Shown here: in pieces, positions 1 to 6,885 of the stretch
Position numbering within the stretch: position 1 is the stretch's first letter
Layout of the letters: each line of letters starts with the position of its first letter
Assembly (NCBI GenBank): GCA_021802595.1
Contig: JAJZRT010000199.1
Location: 1 to 6,891, forward strand
From: Pseudomonadota bacterium
GTDB taxonomy: Bacteria > Pseudomonadota > Gammaproteobacteria > Burkholderiales > Thiobacillaceae
Direction: 5' to 3'
Length of the DNA: 6,891 bases
Notes under the pieces: generated by a model
What the model saw: the letters and a program-made list of their open reading frames with translations, nothing else
What the model was told of the DNA's origin: nothing
Database searches by the model: none
Program-made: the position numbers and the translations under genes

Positions 1-291
1 GATTTCGGGAAGCGACGGGTTGGCGAAGAGGTTCGCCAGAATCTGCAGTTTGTTCCCTTGCCTGGGCTGCGGCTGGCCCGAACGGCCGCGTTGCCAGCCG
101 CCCTTCCAACGCTCCTGGTTCTCCCAGTCGGTCGGATAACCGGTACCGGGCTTGGTTTCGACGTTGTTGAACCAGGCGTATTCGACGCCTTCGCGGCTGG
201 TCCACACGTTCTTGCAGGTGACGGAGCAGGTGTGGCAGCCGATGCATTTGTCGAGGTTCAGCACCATGCCGATCTGTGCGCGAATTCTCAT
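1..291 (-). CDS. narH: Respiratory nitrate reductase beta (iron-sulfur) subunit NarH, N-terminal 97 codons; cut by window edge
   Basis: NarH carries electrons from the membrane cytochrome b subunit NarI to NarG through four iron-sulfur clusters and sits on the cytoplasmic face of the membrane as part of NarGHI. The visible 97 residues begin MRIRAQIGMVLNLDKC and contain the ferredoxin-type motif C16-x2-C19-x2-C22-x3-C26, the same positions as in the E. coli protein as I recall it, followed by the conserved block EGVEYAWFNNVETKPG. E. coli NarH is about 512 residues, so roughly four fifths of the gene lies beyond the left edge. The ATG overlaps the narG stop as ATGA (288-291), and a strong Shine-Dalgarno sequence lies 7 bases upstream inside narG, which fixes the start and suggests translational coupling. 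No frameshift is seen. A close paralogue such as NarY (NarZYWV) cannot be excluded by sequence alone, but the operon with narK favours narH. Confidence 0.97.
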   Translation of the reverse strand, partial: MRIRAQIGMVLNLDKCIGCHTCSVTCKNVWTSREGVEYAWFNNVETKPGTGYPTDWENQERWKGGWQRGRSGQPQPRQGNKLQILANLFANPSLPEI

Positions 292-3200
292 TCCGCTGCC
301 TCCTTCTGCGTGGCCGGCCGGTCCAGCCAGTCGATGGTCTGCATTTTCCTGACGATCACGAATTCGTCCCGGTTCGAGCCGACGGTTCCGTAGTAGTTGA
401 AGCCATAGGCCTGCTGGGCGTAACCGCCGATCATGTGCGTGGGCTTGAGCACCGCGCGGGTCACCGAGTTGTGGATGCCGCCGCGCTTGCCGGTCATTTC
501 GGAGCCCGGCGTGTTCACGATCTTCTCCTGCGCGTGGTACATGAACGTCGTGCCGTCCTTGATCCGCTGGGAAACGACCGCGCGCGCGGTCAGCGCGCCG
601 TTGGCGTTGTAAAGCTCGACCCAGTCATTGTCGGCGATGCCGGCACGCCGGGCGTCATTTTCCGAGATCCAGATCACCGGCCCGCCCCGGTTCAGCGTCA
701 GCATCAGCAGGTTGTCGGTATAGGTGGAGTGGATGCCCCATTTCTGGTGCGGCGTGATGAAGTTCAGCACCACATGCGGCCTACCCCGATCCTGGTGGAT
801 CGCGTCGGTGACGGTCTTGAGGTCCACTGGCGGCCGCCAGACGACAAAGCCTTCGCCGAAGGCACGCATCCACAGATGATCCTGATAGAGCTGCTGGCGG
901 CCGGTGAGCGTGCGCCACGGGATCAGTTCGTGCACATTCGTGTAGCCGGCGTTGTAGCAGACATGCTCGGACTCGATTCCGGACCAAGTCGGCGAGGAGA
1001 TGATCTTGCGCGGTTGCGCGGCGATATCTCGGAAGCGGATCTTCTCGTCTTCCTTGGGCCGCGCAAGATGGGTGTGGTCGCGCCCCGTGATCTGGCCGAG
1101 CGCGTCCCAGGCCTTCACGGCGACCTCGCCGTTCGTCTCCGGTGCGAGCATCAGGATGACCTCGGTCGCGTCGATATCGCTGACGATCTTCGGGCAGCCC
1201 TTGGCCGGACCATCCTGCCATTCGCCGTTGAGCTTGCGCAGGGCCTCGACTTCGTGCCCGGTCTTCCAGCCAATGCCCTTGCCGCCATTGCCGAGCTTGT
1301 CCATCAGCGGTCCGAGGGCAATGAAGCGGTCGTAGATCGCGCCGTAGTCCCGTTCCACCGCTATGTAGCTGGGCGCGGTCTTGCCGGGTATCAGATCGCA
1401 TTCGTCCTTCTTCCAGTCACGCACCTGGTCCTGCGCGATCTCGCCGGGTGTATCGTGCTGAACGGGCAGCGCGACCACATCGGTTTCCTTGCCGAGATTG
1501 CCCGCCGCAATTTCCTGAAACGCCCTGGCGATCGCCTTGAAGATTTCCCAGTCGGATTTCGACTCATAGGCCGGGTCCACCGCAGCCTGCAGCGGATGAA
1601 TGAAAGGGTGCATGTCGCTGGTGTTGAGGTCATTCTTCTCGTACCAGCTCGCAGTCGGCAGCACGATATCGGAATAGACCGCGGTGGTGGACATGCGGAA
1701 GTCCAGCGTTACCAGCAGGTCAAGCTTGCCCTGCGGTGCCTCGTCGTGCCAGGCGGCCTCTTTCGGCTTCTGCCGACCGTCCTGCCCCAAATCCTTGCCC
1801 ATCACGCCGTTGTCGGTGCCGAGCAGGTGCTTGAGGAAATACTCGTGCCCCTTGCCGGACGAGCCCAGCAGGTTCGAGCGCCAGACGAAGAGGTTGCGCG
1901 GCCAGTTTTCAGGCGCGTCCGGGTCTTCGCAGGACATCCTGAGTTCGCCCGTCTTCAGCTTTCCGGCCACATAGGCCGAAACTTCCTGGTTCGCTGCCTT
2001 CGCCGCCCGGGCTACCTCCAGCGGGTTGGTGGCAAGCTGCGGCGCAGACGGCAGCCAGCCCATGCGTTCGGCGCGGATGTTGTAGTCGATGAGGCTGACG
2101 TTCCAGTCGCCGGCCGGCGCAGTAGGCGAGAGAATCTCGCTGGCCGTCACCGTCTCGTAGCGCCACTGATCGGTATGGGCATAGAAGGCTGAGGTTCCGT
2201 TCATCTGCCGCGGCGGGCGGTTCCAATCGAGCGCGAAGGCCAGCGGCAGCCAGCCGGTCTGCGGGCGCAGCTTCTCCTGGCCGACATAGTGACTCCAGCC
2301 GCCGCCGGACTGGCCTACTGCACCGCAGAACACCAGCATGTTGATGACGGCGCGGTAGTTCATGTCCATGTGATACCAGTGGTTCATGCCCGCGCCGATG
2401 ATGACCATCGACTTGCCTTGCGTTTTCTCGGCGTTCTCGGCGAACTCGCGCGCGACCTGGATGATCCGCGCCGCGGGCACGCCGGTGATGCGCTCTGCCC
2501 ATTTTGGCGTGCCGGGCATGTCGCTCATGAAATCGCGCGTCACCCAGTCGCCGCCGAGGCCGCGGTCAAGCCCGTAATTGGCGCAGATGAGATCGAACAC
2601 CGTGGCGACCAGCGCCTCGCCATCGGCGGTCTTGATCCGCCGCACAGGGACATTGCGGGTCAGCACCTCGGGCGTGCTCTCCCCCGTTGCGAAGGCCGCG
2701 TGGGCCGCACCGCCGAAATAGGGAAAATCGACGCCCGCCACCTCGTCATGATCGGCTGTCCCGATCAGGGTCATGCGCAGGCGCGCAGCTTTGCCGCCGG
2801 CCTTCTCCTCGAGGTTCCACTTGCCTTTCTCGCCCCAGCGGAAACCGATCGAGCCGTTCGGTGCCACCAGGCCGCCCGTGGCATCGTCGAAGGCGAGTGT
2901 TTTCCACTCCGGGTTGTTGGTTTCGCCCAGGCCGCCGTCGATATCGGCAGAGCGCAGCAGGCGGCCCGGGATATAATGCCCGTTCCGCTCCTCCAGCCGG
3001 ACCAGCAGCGGCATATCCGTGTACTTGCGGCAGTAATCCGCGAAGTATGCCGCCTGCCGGTCTAGGTGGAACTCCCGCAGGATCACATGACCGAAGGCGA
3101 GCCCCAGCGCCGTATCCGTTCCGGCCTTGGGATTGAGCCAGATGTCGCCGAATTTCGCGGCTTCCGAATAGTCCGGACTGATCACCGCCGACTTGGTGCC

Positions 3201-4022
3201 GCGATAGCGCGCTTCGGTATAGAAGTGCGCATCCGGCGTGCGCGTCTGCGGCACGTTCGAGCCCCAGAGGATCAGATAGCCCGCATTATACCAGTCGGCC
3301 GATTCCGGCACGTCGGTCTGCTCGCCCCAGGTCTGCGGCGACGACGGCGGCAGGTCGCAATACCAATCGTAGAACGACAGGCACACCCCGCCCAGCAGCG
3401 ACAGATAGCGCGAGCCGGCGGCGTAGGACACCATCGACATCGCCGGGATCGGCGAGAAACCGAAGACGCGATCGGGACCGTAGGTCTTGATCGTATAGGC
3501 ATTGGCCGCGGCGACGATCTCGGTGGCCTCGTCCCAATGAGCGCGTACGAAGCCGCCCTTGCCTCGGATCGTGGTGTAGCTGGCGCGCAGGACCGGATCG
3601 CCTTGGATCGCGGCCCAGGCTTCAACCGGCGTCTTCGTCTTGCGCAACTCGCGCCAGAGTTTGAGCAGCCGGCCGCGGATCAGCGGCGTCTTCACCCGGT
3701 TTGCCGAATAGAGATACCAGCTGTAGCTCGCGCCACGCTGGCAGCCGCGCGGTTCGTGGTTGGGCAGCCCTGCACGGGTGCGCGGATAATCGGTCTGCTG
3801 AGTCTCCCAGGTGACGATGCCGGATTTGACGTAGATTTTCCAACTGCACGAGCCGGTGCAGTTCACCCCGTGGGTCGAGCGCACGATCTTGTCGTGCCGC
3901 CAGCGGTTCCGGTAGGTGTCCTCCCAGGTGCGGCTCTCCCGGGTCACCTGACCGTAGCCGTTCGAGAACGTCTCCAGCTCTTTGGACTTCAGGAAATTCA
4001 GCCTGTCGAGCAAATGGCTCAT
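288..4022 (-). CDS. narG: Respiratory nitrate reductase alpha (catalytic, molybdenum) subunit NarG
   Basis: NarG reduces nitrate to nitrite at a Mo-bisMGD centre on the cytoplasmic side of the membrane-bound NarGHI complex, taking electrons from NarH. The protein has 1244 residues, close to the 1247 of E. coli. The N-terminal FS0 cluster ligands are visible as H51, C55, C59 (HGVNCTGSC) and C94 (HEPRGC). The expected molybdenum ligand is D223 in the block FYDWYCDLPPSSPQTWGEQT, followed by WGSNVPQTRTPDAHF of the molybdopterin fold. The C-terminal dinucleotide-binding domain begins near residue 1090 (WGIHSTYTDNLLMLTLNRGG) and the protein ends VIVRKMQTIDWLDRPATQKEAAE. The ATG at 4022 is chosen because it has an AAAGGAA site 6 bases upstream and gives the family N-terminus MSHLLDRLNFLKSK. 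The frame stays open to 4139, but that part overlaps narK and looks unlike NarG. The gene starts 17 bases after narK and shares ATGA with narH. No key residue is missing and no frameshift is seen. NarZ is the only realistic alternative name. Confidence 0.98.
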   Translation of the reverse strand: MSHLLDRLNFLKSKELETFSNGYGQVTRESRTWEDTYRNRWRHDKIVRSTHGVNCTGSCSWKIYVKSGIVTWETQQTDYPRTRAGLPNHEPRGCQRGASYSWYLYSANRVKTPLIRGRLLKLWRELRKTKTPVEAWAAIQGDPVLRASYTTIRGKGGFVRAHWDEATEIVAAANAYTIKTYGPDRVFGFSPIPAMSMVSYAAGSRYLSLLGGVCLSFYDWYCDLPPSSPQTWGEQTDVPESADWYNAGYLILWGSNVPQTRTPDAHFYTEARYRGTKSAVISPDYSEAAKFGDIWLNPKAGTDTALGLAFGHVILREFHLDRQAAYFADYCRKYTDMPLLVRLEERNGHYIPGRLLRSADIDGGLGETNNPEWKTLAFDDATGGLVAPNGSIGFRWGEKGKWNLEEKAGGKAARLRMTLIGTADHDEVAGVDFPYFGGAAHAAFATGESTPEVLTRNVPVRRIKTADGEALVATVFDLICANYGLDRGLGGDWVTRDFMSDMPGTPKWAERITGVPAARIIQVAREFAENAEKTQGKSMVIIGAGMNHWYHMDMNYRAVINMLVFCGAVGQSGGGWSHYVGQEKLRPQTGWLPLAFALDWNRPPRQMNGTSAFYAHTDQWRYETVTASEILSPTAPAGDWNVSLIDYNIRAERMGWLPSAPQLATNPLEVARAAKAANQEVSAYVAGKLKTGELRMSCEDPDAPENWPRNLFVWRSNLLGSSGKGHEYFLKHLLGTDNGVMGKDLGQDGRQKPKEAAWHDEAPQGKLDLLVTLDFRMSTTAVYSDIVLPTASWYEKNDLNTSDMHPFIHPLQAAVDPAYESKSDWEIFKAIARAFQEIAAGNLGKETDVVALPVQHDTPGEIAQDQVRDWKKDECDLIPGKTAPSYIAVERDYGAIYDRFIALGPLMDKLGNGGKGIGWKTGHEVEALRKLNGEWQDGPAKGCPKIVSDIDATEVILMLAPETNGEVAVKAWDALGQITGRDHTHLARPKEDEKIRFRDIAAQPRKIISSPTWSGIESEHVCYNAGYTNVHELIPWRTLTGRQQLYQDHLWMRAFGEGFVVWRPPVDLKTVTDAIHQDRGRPHVVLNFITPHQKWGIHSTYTDNLLMLTLNRGGPVIWISENDARRAGIADNDWVELYNANGALTARAVVSQRIKDGTTFMYHAQEKIVNTPGSEMTGKRGGIHNSVTRAVLKPTHMIGGYAQQAYGFNYYGTVGSNRDEFVIVRKMQTIDWLDRPATQKEAAE
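299..305 (-). promoter_or_regulatory. narH ribosome binding site inside the narG 3' end
   Basis: Read on the minus strand the sequence is AAGGAGG followed by 7 bases (CAGCGGA) and the narH ATG. It is a near-perfect anti-16S match with good spacing. It lies within the last codons of narG (encoding KEAAE), so the two genes are translated from one message with overlapping signals. Confidence 0.85.
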
Positions 4023-4027
4023 CGCCG

Positions 4028-4034
4028 TTCCTTT
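4028..4034 (-). promoter_or_regulatory. narG ribosome binding site
   Basis: The minus strand reads AAAGGAA, with 6 bases between AGGA and the ATG at 4022. It occupies most of the 17-base narK-narG gap. It decides the narG start over the longer open frame that reaches back into narK. The gap leaves no room for a separate promoter or a terminator hairpin, so narG must be read from the narK message unless a promoter lies inside narK. Confidence 0.8.
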
Positions 4035-4039
4035 CTCAC

Positions 4040-6793
4040 TCACCCGGCCGAGTGGTTGCCGCCGGTCGGCGTTCGATGTTCGATGTCGAAGAGAAGCGCG
4101 CCGCGCCGGGTGTAGAACACCCAGGTCACCACGACGCACAGCACGTAGAAGACCAGAAAGGTCCAGAGCGCGGCTTGCGGCCCGCCGGTCAGCGCGATCG
4201 AACTGCCATAGGCCTTCGGGATGAAAAAGGCGCCATAGGCGGCAATCGCCGACGTAAACCCGATGATGGCGGCAGACTCTTTTTCAGCCTGCCTGGTGCG
4301 CTGCTCGGCGGCGGCATCGGGCATGAGCCGCTTCATTTCCTGGCGCATGATCACCGGGACCATCTGGAAGGTCGATGCGTTGCCCACGCCCGTTGCCAGG
4401 AACAGCACCATGAACATCACAAAGAAGCCCCAGAACGCACCCGGTTGATCCTTGACACCGAGGAAATAGAGGACGCCGGCGACCGCGGCGATCATGACCG
4501 CGAAAGTCCAGAACGTCACACGCCCGCCGCCCCACCTGTCCGCGATCCATCCGGTCAGCGAACGCGACAGCGCGCCGACCAGCGGGCCCAGAAACGCAAA
4601 TTCGAGCGCACTGACATGCGGAAACTGCGTCTTGATCAGCAGAGGGAAGCCGGCCGAATAGCCGATGAACGAGCCGAAGGTTCCCGTATAGAGCCAGCAC
4701 ATGATCCAGTTGTGTTTGCGCTGGAAGATCACCGATTGCTCCGCAAAGGAGGCCTTGGCGGTTGAAAGGTCGTTCATCCCGAACCACGCGGCAAAGGCCG
4801 AAAGCGCGATGAACGGTACCCAGATGAAGCCTGCGTTTTGCAGCCAGAGCTGTGACGTGCCGCCAGAGACGACAGTCTGCGGCGGGCCGCCGAGCCAGCC
4901 GAAGATGCCTCCGGTGATGACCACGGGCGCCACGAACTGCACCACGCTGACGCCGAGATTCCCCAATCCTGCATTCAACGCCAGCGCGTTGCCCTTTTCG
5001 GCCCTGGGGAAGAAGAAACTGATATTCGCCATCGAGGATGCGAAATTGCCGCCGCCAAACCCGCACAGCAGCGCCAGCAGCAGCAACACCGCATAGGGCG
5101 TATGGGGGTTCTGCACCGCGTAACCGATCCCCACGGCCGGAATGAGAAGCGACCAAGTGGTCAGCGTGGTCCACAGTCGTCCACCGAAGATCGGCACCAT
5201 GAACGAATAGAAGATGCGCAGCGTGGCGCCCGACAGGCCTGGCAATGCTGCGAGCCAGAACAACTGGTCGGTATCGAGTTTGAAACCCACCGCCGGCAGC
5301 TTGGCGACGACCACGGACCACACCATCCAGACCGCGAAAGAGAGCAGAAGCGCCGGAATCGAGATCCAGAGATTGCGCTGCGCCACCTTGTGCCCGGTAC
5401 TCTGCCAGAAGGCGGGATCATCCGGCCGCCAGTCGACGACAAGGTGCGGTGCGAGCAGACGCTGCTGCTCCGGACCGTGTAGCTCTTCCATCTCCGGAAG
5501 GGCTGGCAGACGCTCCAGCAGCGTTCCGGCGCTCTGACGTTCCATCTGCAGGATGGACAGGTGCATCCAGACCAGGCCACCCGCCATCAGCACGAACAAC
5601 AGCATGAAACAGGTCTGCCAGATTCCGGTCAGATCGTTGGCCACGCCGAACAGGAGCGGCAACACCAGCCCGCCTAGTCCGCCCACCATTCCGACAAGGC
5701 CACCCACGGCGCCCATGTGCTCGGGGTAGTAGACCGGAATGTGCCGGTAGACCGCGGCGCTCCCCAGGCTGAGGAAGAAGCCAAGTATGAAGATGATGAC
5801 GATGAAGGCAGGAAGGTCCAGGGCCAGATGAAAAGCGATCGGGCCGTGCTCGCCGCTAATGACATAATCTGTCGGCGGATAGGACAGCAGGAATATGCAG
5901 CAGATTGCGACCAGGAAGGTCCAGTATATGACGCGCCGCGGGCCGTGGCGGTCTACCAGTACCTTGCCGTAGGCCCGAAACAGCGAACCGGGAACGATGA
6001 ATACGGCGGCGACGACGCCCGCCTCCGTCAGGTCCAGCCCGTAGACGCCCATCGCATAGCGGGGCAGCCATAGCGCCAGGGCGATGAACACCCCGAACAC
6101 AAAGAAGTAATAAATGGAAAAGCGCCAGACCTGGATGTTTCGAAGCGGGGCCAGATGAACAACGAATTTCCTGACTGGCCGTCCGGCCGCACGCCGGGCC
6201 ACTGTGCCCGGATCGCTCTTGGCGAATATCAGGAACAGCAGACCCATCAGTACCGCTGCGGCCGCCCATAACAGGGTGGCCATGTGCCAGCCATAGGTGA
6301 GGCCCGCCGTCGGCAGCAGAAGCACGGTCGCTGCCGCGCCCACATTGCCGGCTGCGAAAATGCTGAGCGGCGCGCCTCGCTCCCCCTTGGGGTACCATCG
6401 CGAAATGTAGCTGACGCCGGCGGCGAATGCGCCACCGGACAAACCGACCCCAAGGGCCGCCAGCAGGTAAACGGGATAGCTGCCGGCCAGGCTCAGCAGC
6501 GCCGTGGTAATGGCAGCGCCGAACAGCACCAGCGAAAGCACGATCCGCCCGCCATACTGTTCCGCCCAGATTCCGAAAACGAGCCGAGCCAGCGAACCGG
6601 TCAGGATCGGCGTGCCGACAAGAAGGCCGAACTGCGTCTGGCTCAGGCCCAGCCTCGACTGAATCTGGATGCCCAGAATCGAGAAGATCGTCCAGATCGA
6701 GATACAAACCGCAAAGGCCAGGGCGGACAGACCAAGGGCGGGCAGATGCCCGTTACCGGGCTGCGGTTCGGGAACTGAAGATTGCCGTGTCAT
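4040..6793 (-). CDS. narK: Fused NarK1-NarK2 nitrate/nitrite transporter (two major-facilitator modules in one chain)
   Basis: This inner-membrane protein has 917 residues, about twice a normal NarK (E. coli 463). The first module (about 1-411) resembles NarK1, the type known as a nitrate/proton symporter. The second (about 471-917) resembles E. coli NarK/NarK2, the nitrate/nitrite antiporter type. Each has a glycine-rich nitrate signature: GVGLSGGAFAAGVSYISRWYP near 115-135 and GFGGGNFASSMANISFFFP near 578-596. A second glycine-rich segment, GMVGGLGGLVLPLLFG, is near 368-383. The substrate-binding arginine pair of NarK (R89 and R305 in E. coli) appears in both halves: R70 (GSLAR) and R273 (PGSLFR), then R526 (SGATLR) and R744 (GALSR). 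Each module looks long enough for 12 membrane helices, 24 in all, judged by eye. A polar linker (about 412-470) joins them. ATG 6793 is preferred to TTG 6802 because the Shine-Dalgarno sequence is 11 bases from the ATG but only 2 from the TTG. It is the first gene of the operon, under an FNR-type site. Known in Paracoccus, so rare but not new. Confidence 0.95.
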   Translation of the reverse strand: MTRQSSVPEPQPGNGHLPALGLSALAFAVCISIWTIFSILGIQIQSRLGLSQTQFGLLVGTPILTGSLARLVFGIWAEQYGGRIVLSLVLFGAAITTALLSLAGSYPVYLLAALGVGLSGGAFAAGVSYISRWYPKGERGAPLSIFAAGNVGAAATVLLLPTAGLTYGWHMATLLWAAAAVLMGLLFLIFAKSDPGTVARRAAGRPVRKFVVHLAPLRNIQVWRFSIYYFFVFGVFIALALWLPRYAMGVYGLDLTEAGVVAAVFIVPGSLFRAYGKVLVDRHGPRRVIYWTFLVAICCIFLLSYPPTDYVISGEHGPIAFHLALDLPAFIVIIFILGFFLSLGSAAVYRHIPVYYPEHMGAVGGLVGMVGGLGGLVLPLLFGVANDLTGIWQTCFMLLFVLMAGGLVWMHLSILQMERQSAGTLLERLPALPEMEELHGPEQQRLLAPHLVVDWRPDDPAFWQSTGHKVAQRNLWISIPALLLSFAVWMVWSVVVAKLPAVGFKLDTDQLFWLAALPGLSGATLRIFYSFMVPIFGGRLWTTLTTWSLLIPAVGIGYAVQNPHTPYAVLLLLALLCGFGGGNFASSMANISFFFPRAEKGNALALNAGLGNLGVSVVQFVAPVVITGGIFGWLGGPPQTVVSGGTSQLWLQNAGFIWVPFIALSAFAAWFGMNDLSTAKASFAEQSVIFQRKHNWIMCWLYTGTFGSFIGYSAGFPLLIKTQFPHVSALEFAFLGPLVGALSRSLTGWIADRWGGGRVTFWTFAVMIAAVAGVLYFLGVKDQPGAFWGFFVMFMVLFLATGVGNASTFQMVPVIMRQEMKRLMPDAAAEQRTRQAEKESAAIIGFTSAIAAYGAFFIPKAYGSSIALTGGPQAALWTFLVFYVLCVVVTWVFYTRRGALLFDIEHRTPTGGNHSAG

Positions 6794-6803
6794 CGGGCTC
6801 AAA

Positions 6804-6810
6804 CCCTCCT
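6804..6810 (-). promoter_or_regulatory. narK ribosome binding site
   Basis: The minus strand reads AGGAGGG. The core AGGAGG (6810-6805) lies 11 bases upstream of the ATG at 6793, slightly long but usable. A TTG at 6802, in frame three codons earlier, is too close to this site to be its start. Confidence 0.75.
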
Positions 6811-6826
6811 GCGCCGTGCCAGCAGG
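6808..6826 (-). other. Weak inverted repeat overlapping the narK Shine-Dalgarno sequence
   Basis: CCTGC (minus strand, 6826-6822) can pair with GCAGG (6812-6808) across a 9-base loop. The right arm contains the first three bases (AGG) of the Shine-Dalgarno sequence. The stem is only 5 pairs, so it may have no effect or only slightly mask the ribosome binding site. There is no run of T, so it is not a terminator. Confidence 0.25.
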
Positions 6827-6840
6827 CCGTTGCCACCGTC

Positions 6841-6850
6841 AAAATTATTG
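6841..6850 (-). promoter_or_regulatory. Candidate -10 region of the narK promoter
   Basis: The minus strand reads CAATAATTTT, the AT-rich stretch nearest downstream of the FNR site. AATAAT (6849-6844) matches TATAAT at 5 of 6 bases and would put the start of transcription near 6837, with the FNR site centred near -39.5. The overlapping TAATTT (6847-6842) is a poorer match but gives exactly the -41.5 spacing typical of class II FNR activation, with a start near 6835. Either leaves a leader of roughly 42-44 bases. No good -35 hexamer is seen, as expected where an activator sits there. Predicted from spacing and composition only. Confidence 0.5.
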
Positions 6851-6856
6851 GCATTT

Positions 6857-6867
6857 ATCAATTTGAT
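6857..6867. promoter_or_regulatory. Extra pair of FNR-like half-sites, ATCAA-T-TTGAT
   Basis: Next to the main FNR palindrome is a second inverted pair of the same five-base half-site, but in the outward order and with one base between (ATCAA 6857-6861, TTGAT 6863-6867). TTGAT at 6863 and TTGAT at 6870 also form a direct repeat with a 7-base step. The order and spacing do not fit a standard FNR dimer site. It falls between the FNR site and the candidate -10. It could be a degenerate or competing site for an FNR/CRP-family protein, or chance in an AT-rich promoter. Confidence 0.35.
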
Positions 6868-6885
6868 CCTTGATCTATATCAAGG
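6868..6885. promoter_or_regulatory. FNR/ANR/FnrP-type binding site upstream of narK
   Basis: The core TTGAT-CTAT-ATCAA (6870-6883) matches the FNR consensus TTGAT-N4-ATCAA at every fixed base. The symmetry extends by two bases on each side (CCTTGAT ... ATCAAGG), giving a perfect 7-base inverted repeat. Its centre (6876.5) is 84 bases upstream of the narK ATG and about 40 bases upstream of the predicted transcription start, the classic position for activation under low oxygen. FNR, Anr, FnrP, Dnr, NnrR and NarR share closely similar half-sites, so which protein binds cannot be told from this alone. Confidence 0.88.

Noticed and set aside
58..393. Plus-strand open frame of 111 codons opposite the narG-narH junction
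   Set aside because: It lies opposite the conserved NarH N-terminus and NarG C-terminus. It has no ribosome binding site support and no recognisable domain.
276..2192. Plus-strand open frame of 638 codons antisense to narG
   Set aside because: It starts at a GTG with no Shine-Dalgarno sequence, has the Arg/Val/His/Gly-rich composition of a GC-rich shadow frame, resembles no family I recognise, and lies fully opposite narG, whose product is conserved along its length.
4023..4039. Possible terminator or promoter between narK and narG
   Set aside because: The gap is only 17 bases, holds the narG ribosome binding site, and has no hairpin with a T run.
3066..4115. Plus-strand open frame of 349 codons antisense to the narG 5' part
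   Set aside because: Arg/Ala-rich shadow composition, no family resemblance, and opposite highly conserved NarG coding sequence.
4023..4139. Longer narG start giving 39 extra residues
   Set aside because: The extension overlaps the narK 3' end, reads as Arg-rich out-of-frame sequence, and is unlike any NarG N-terminus. The ATG at 4022 has its own ribosome binding site and the family start MSHLLDRLNF.
4284..5321. Alternative minus-strand frame of 345 codons inside narK, and a similar one at 5856-6707
   Set aside because: Both are frame-shifted shadows of narK. Their translations are Arg/Gly/His-rich, while the narK frame gives well-formed membrane helices and transporter motifs over the same bases.
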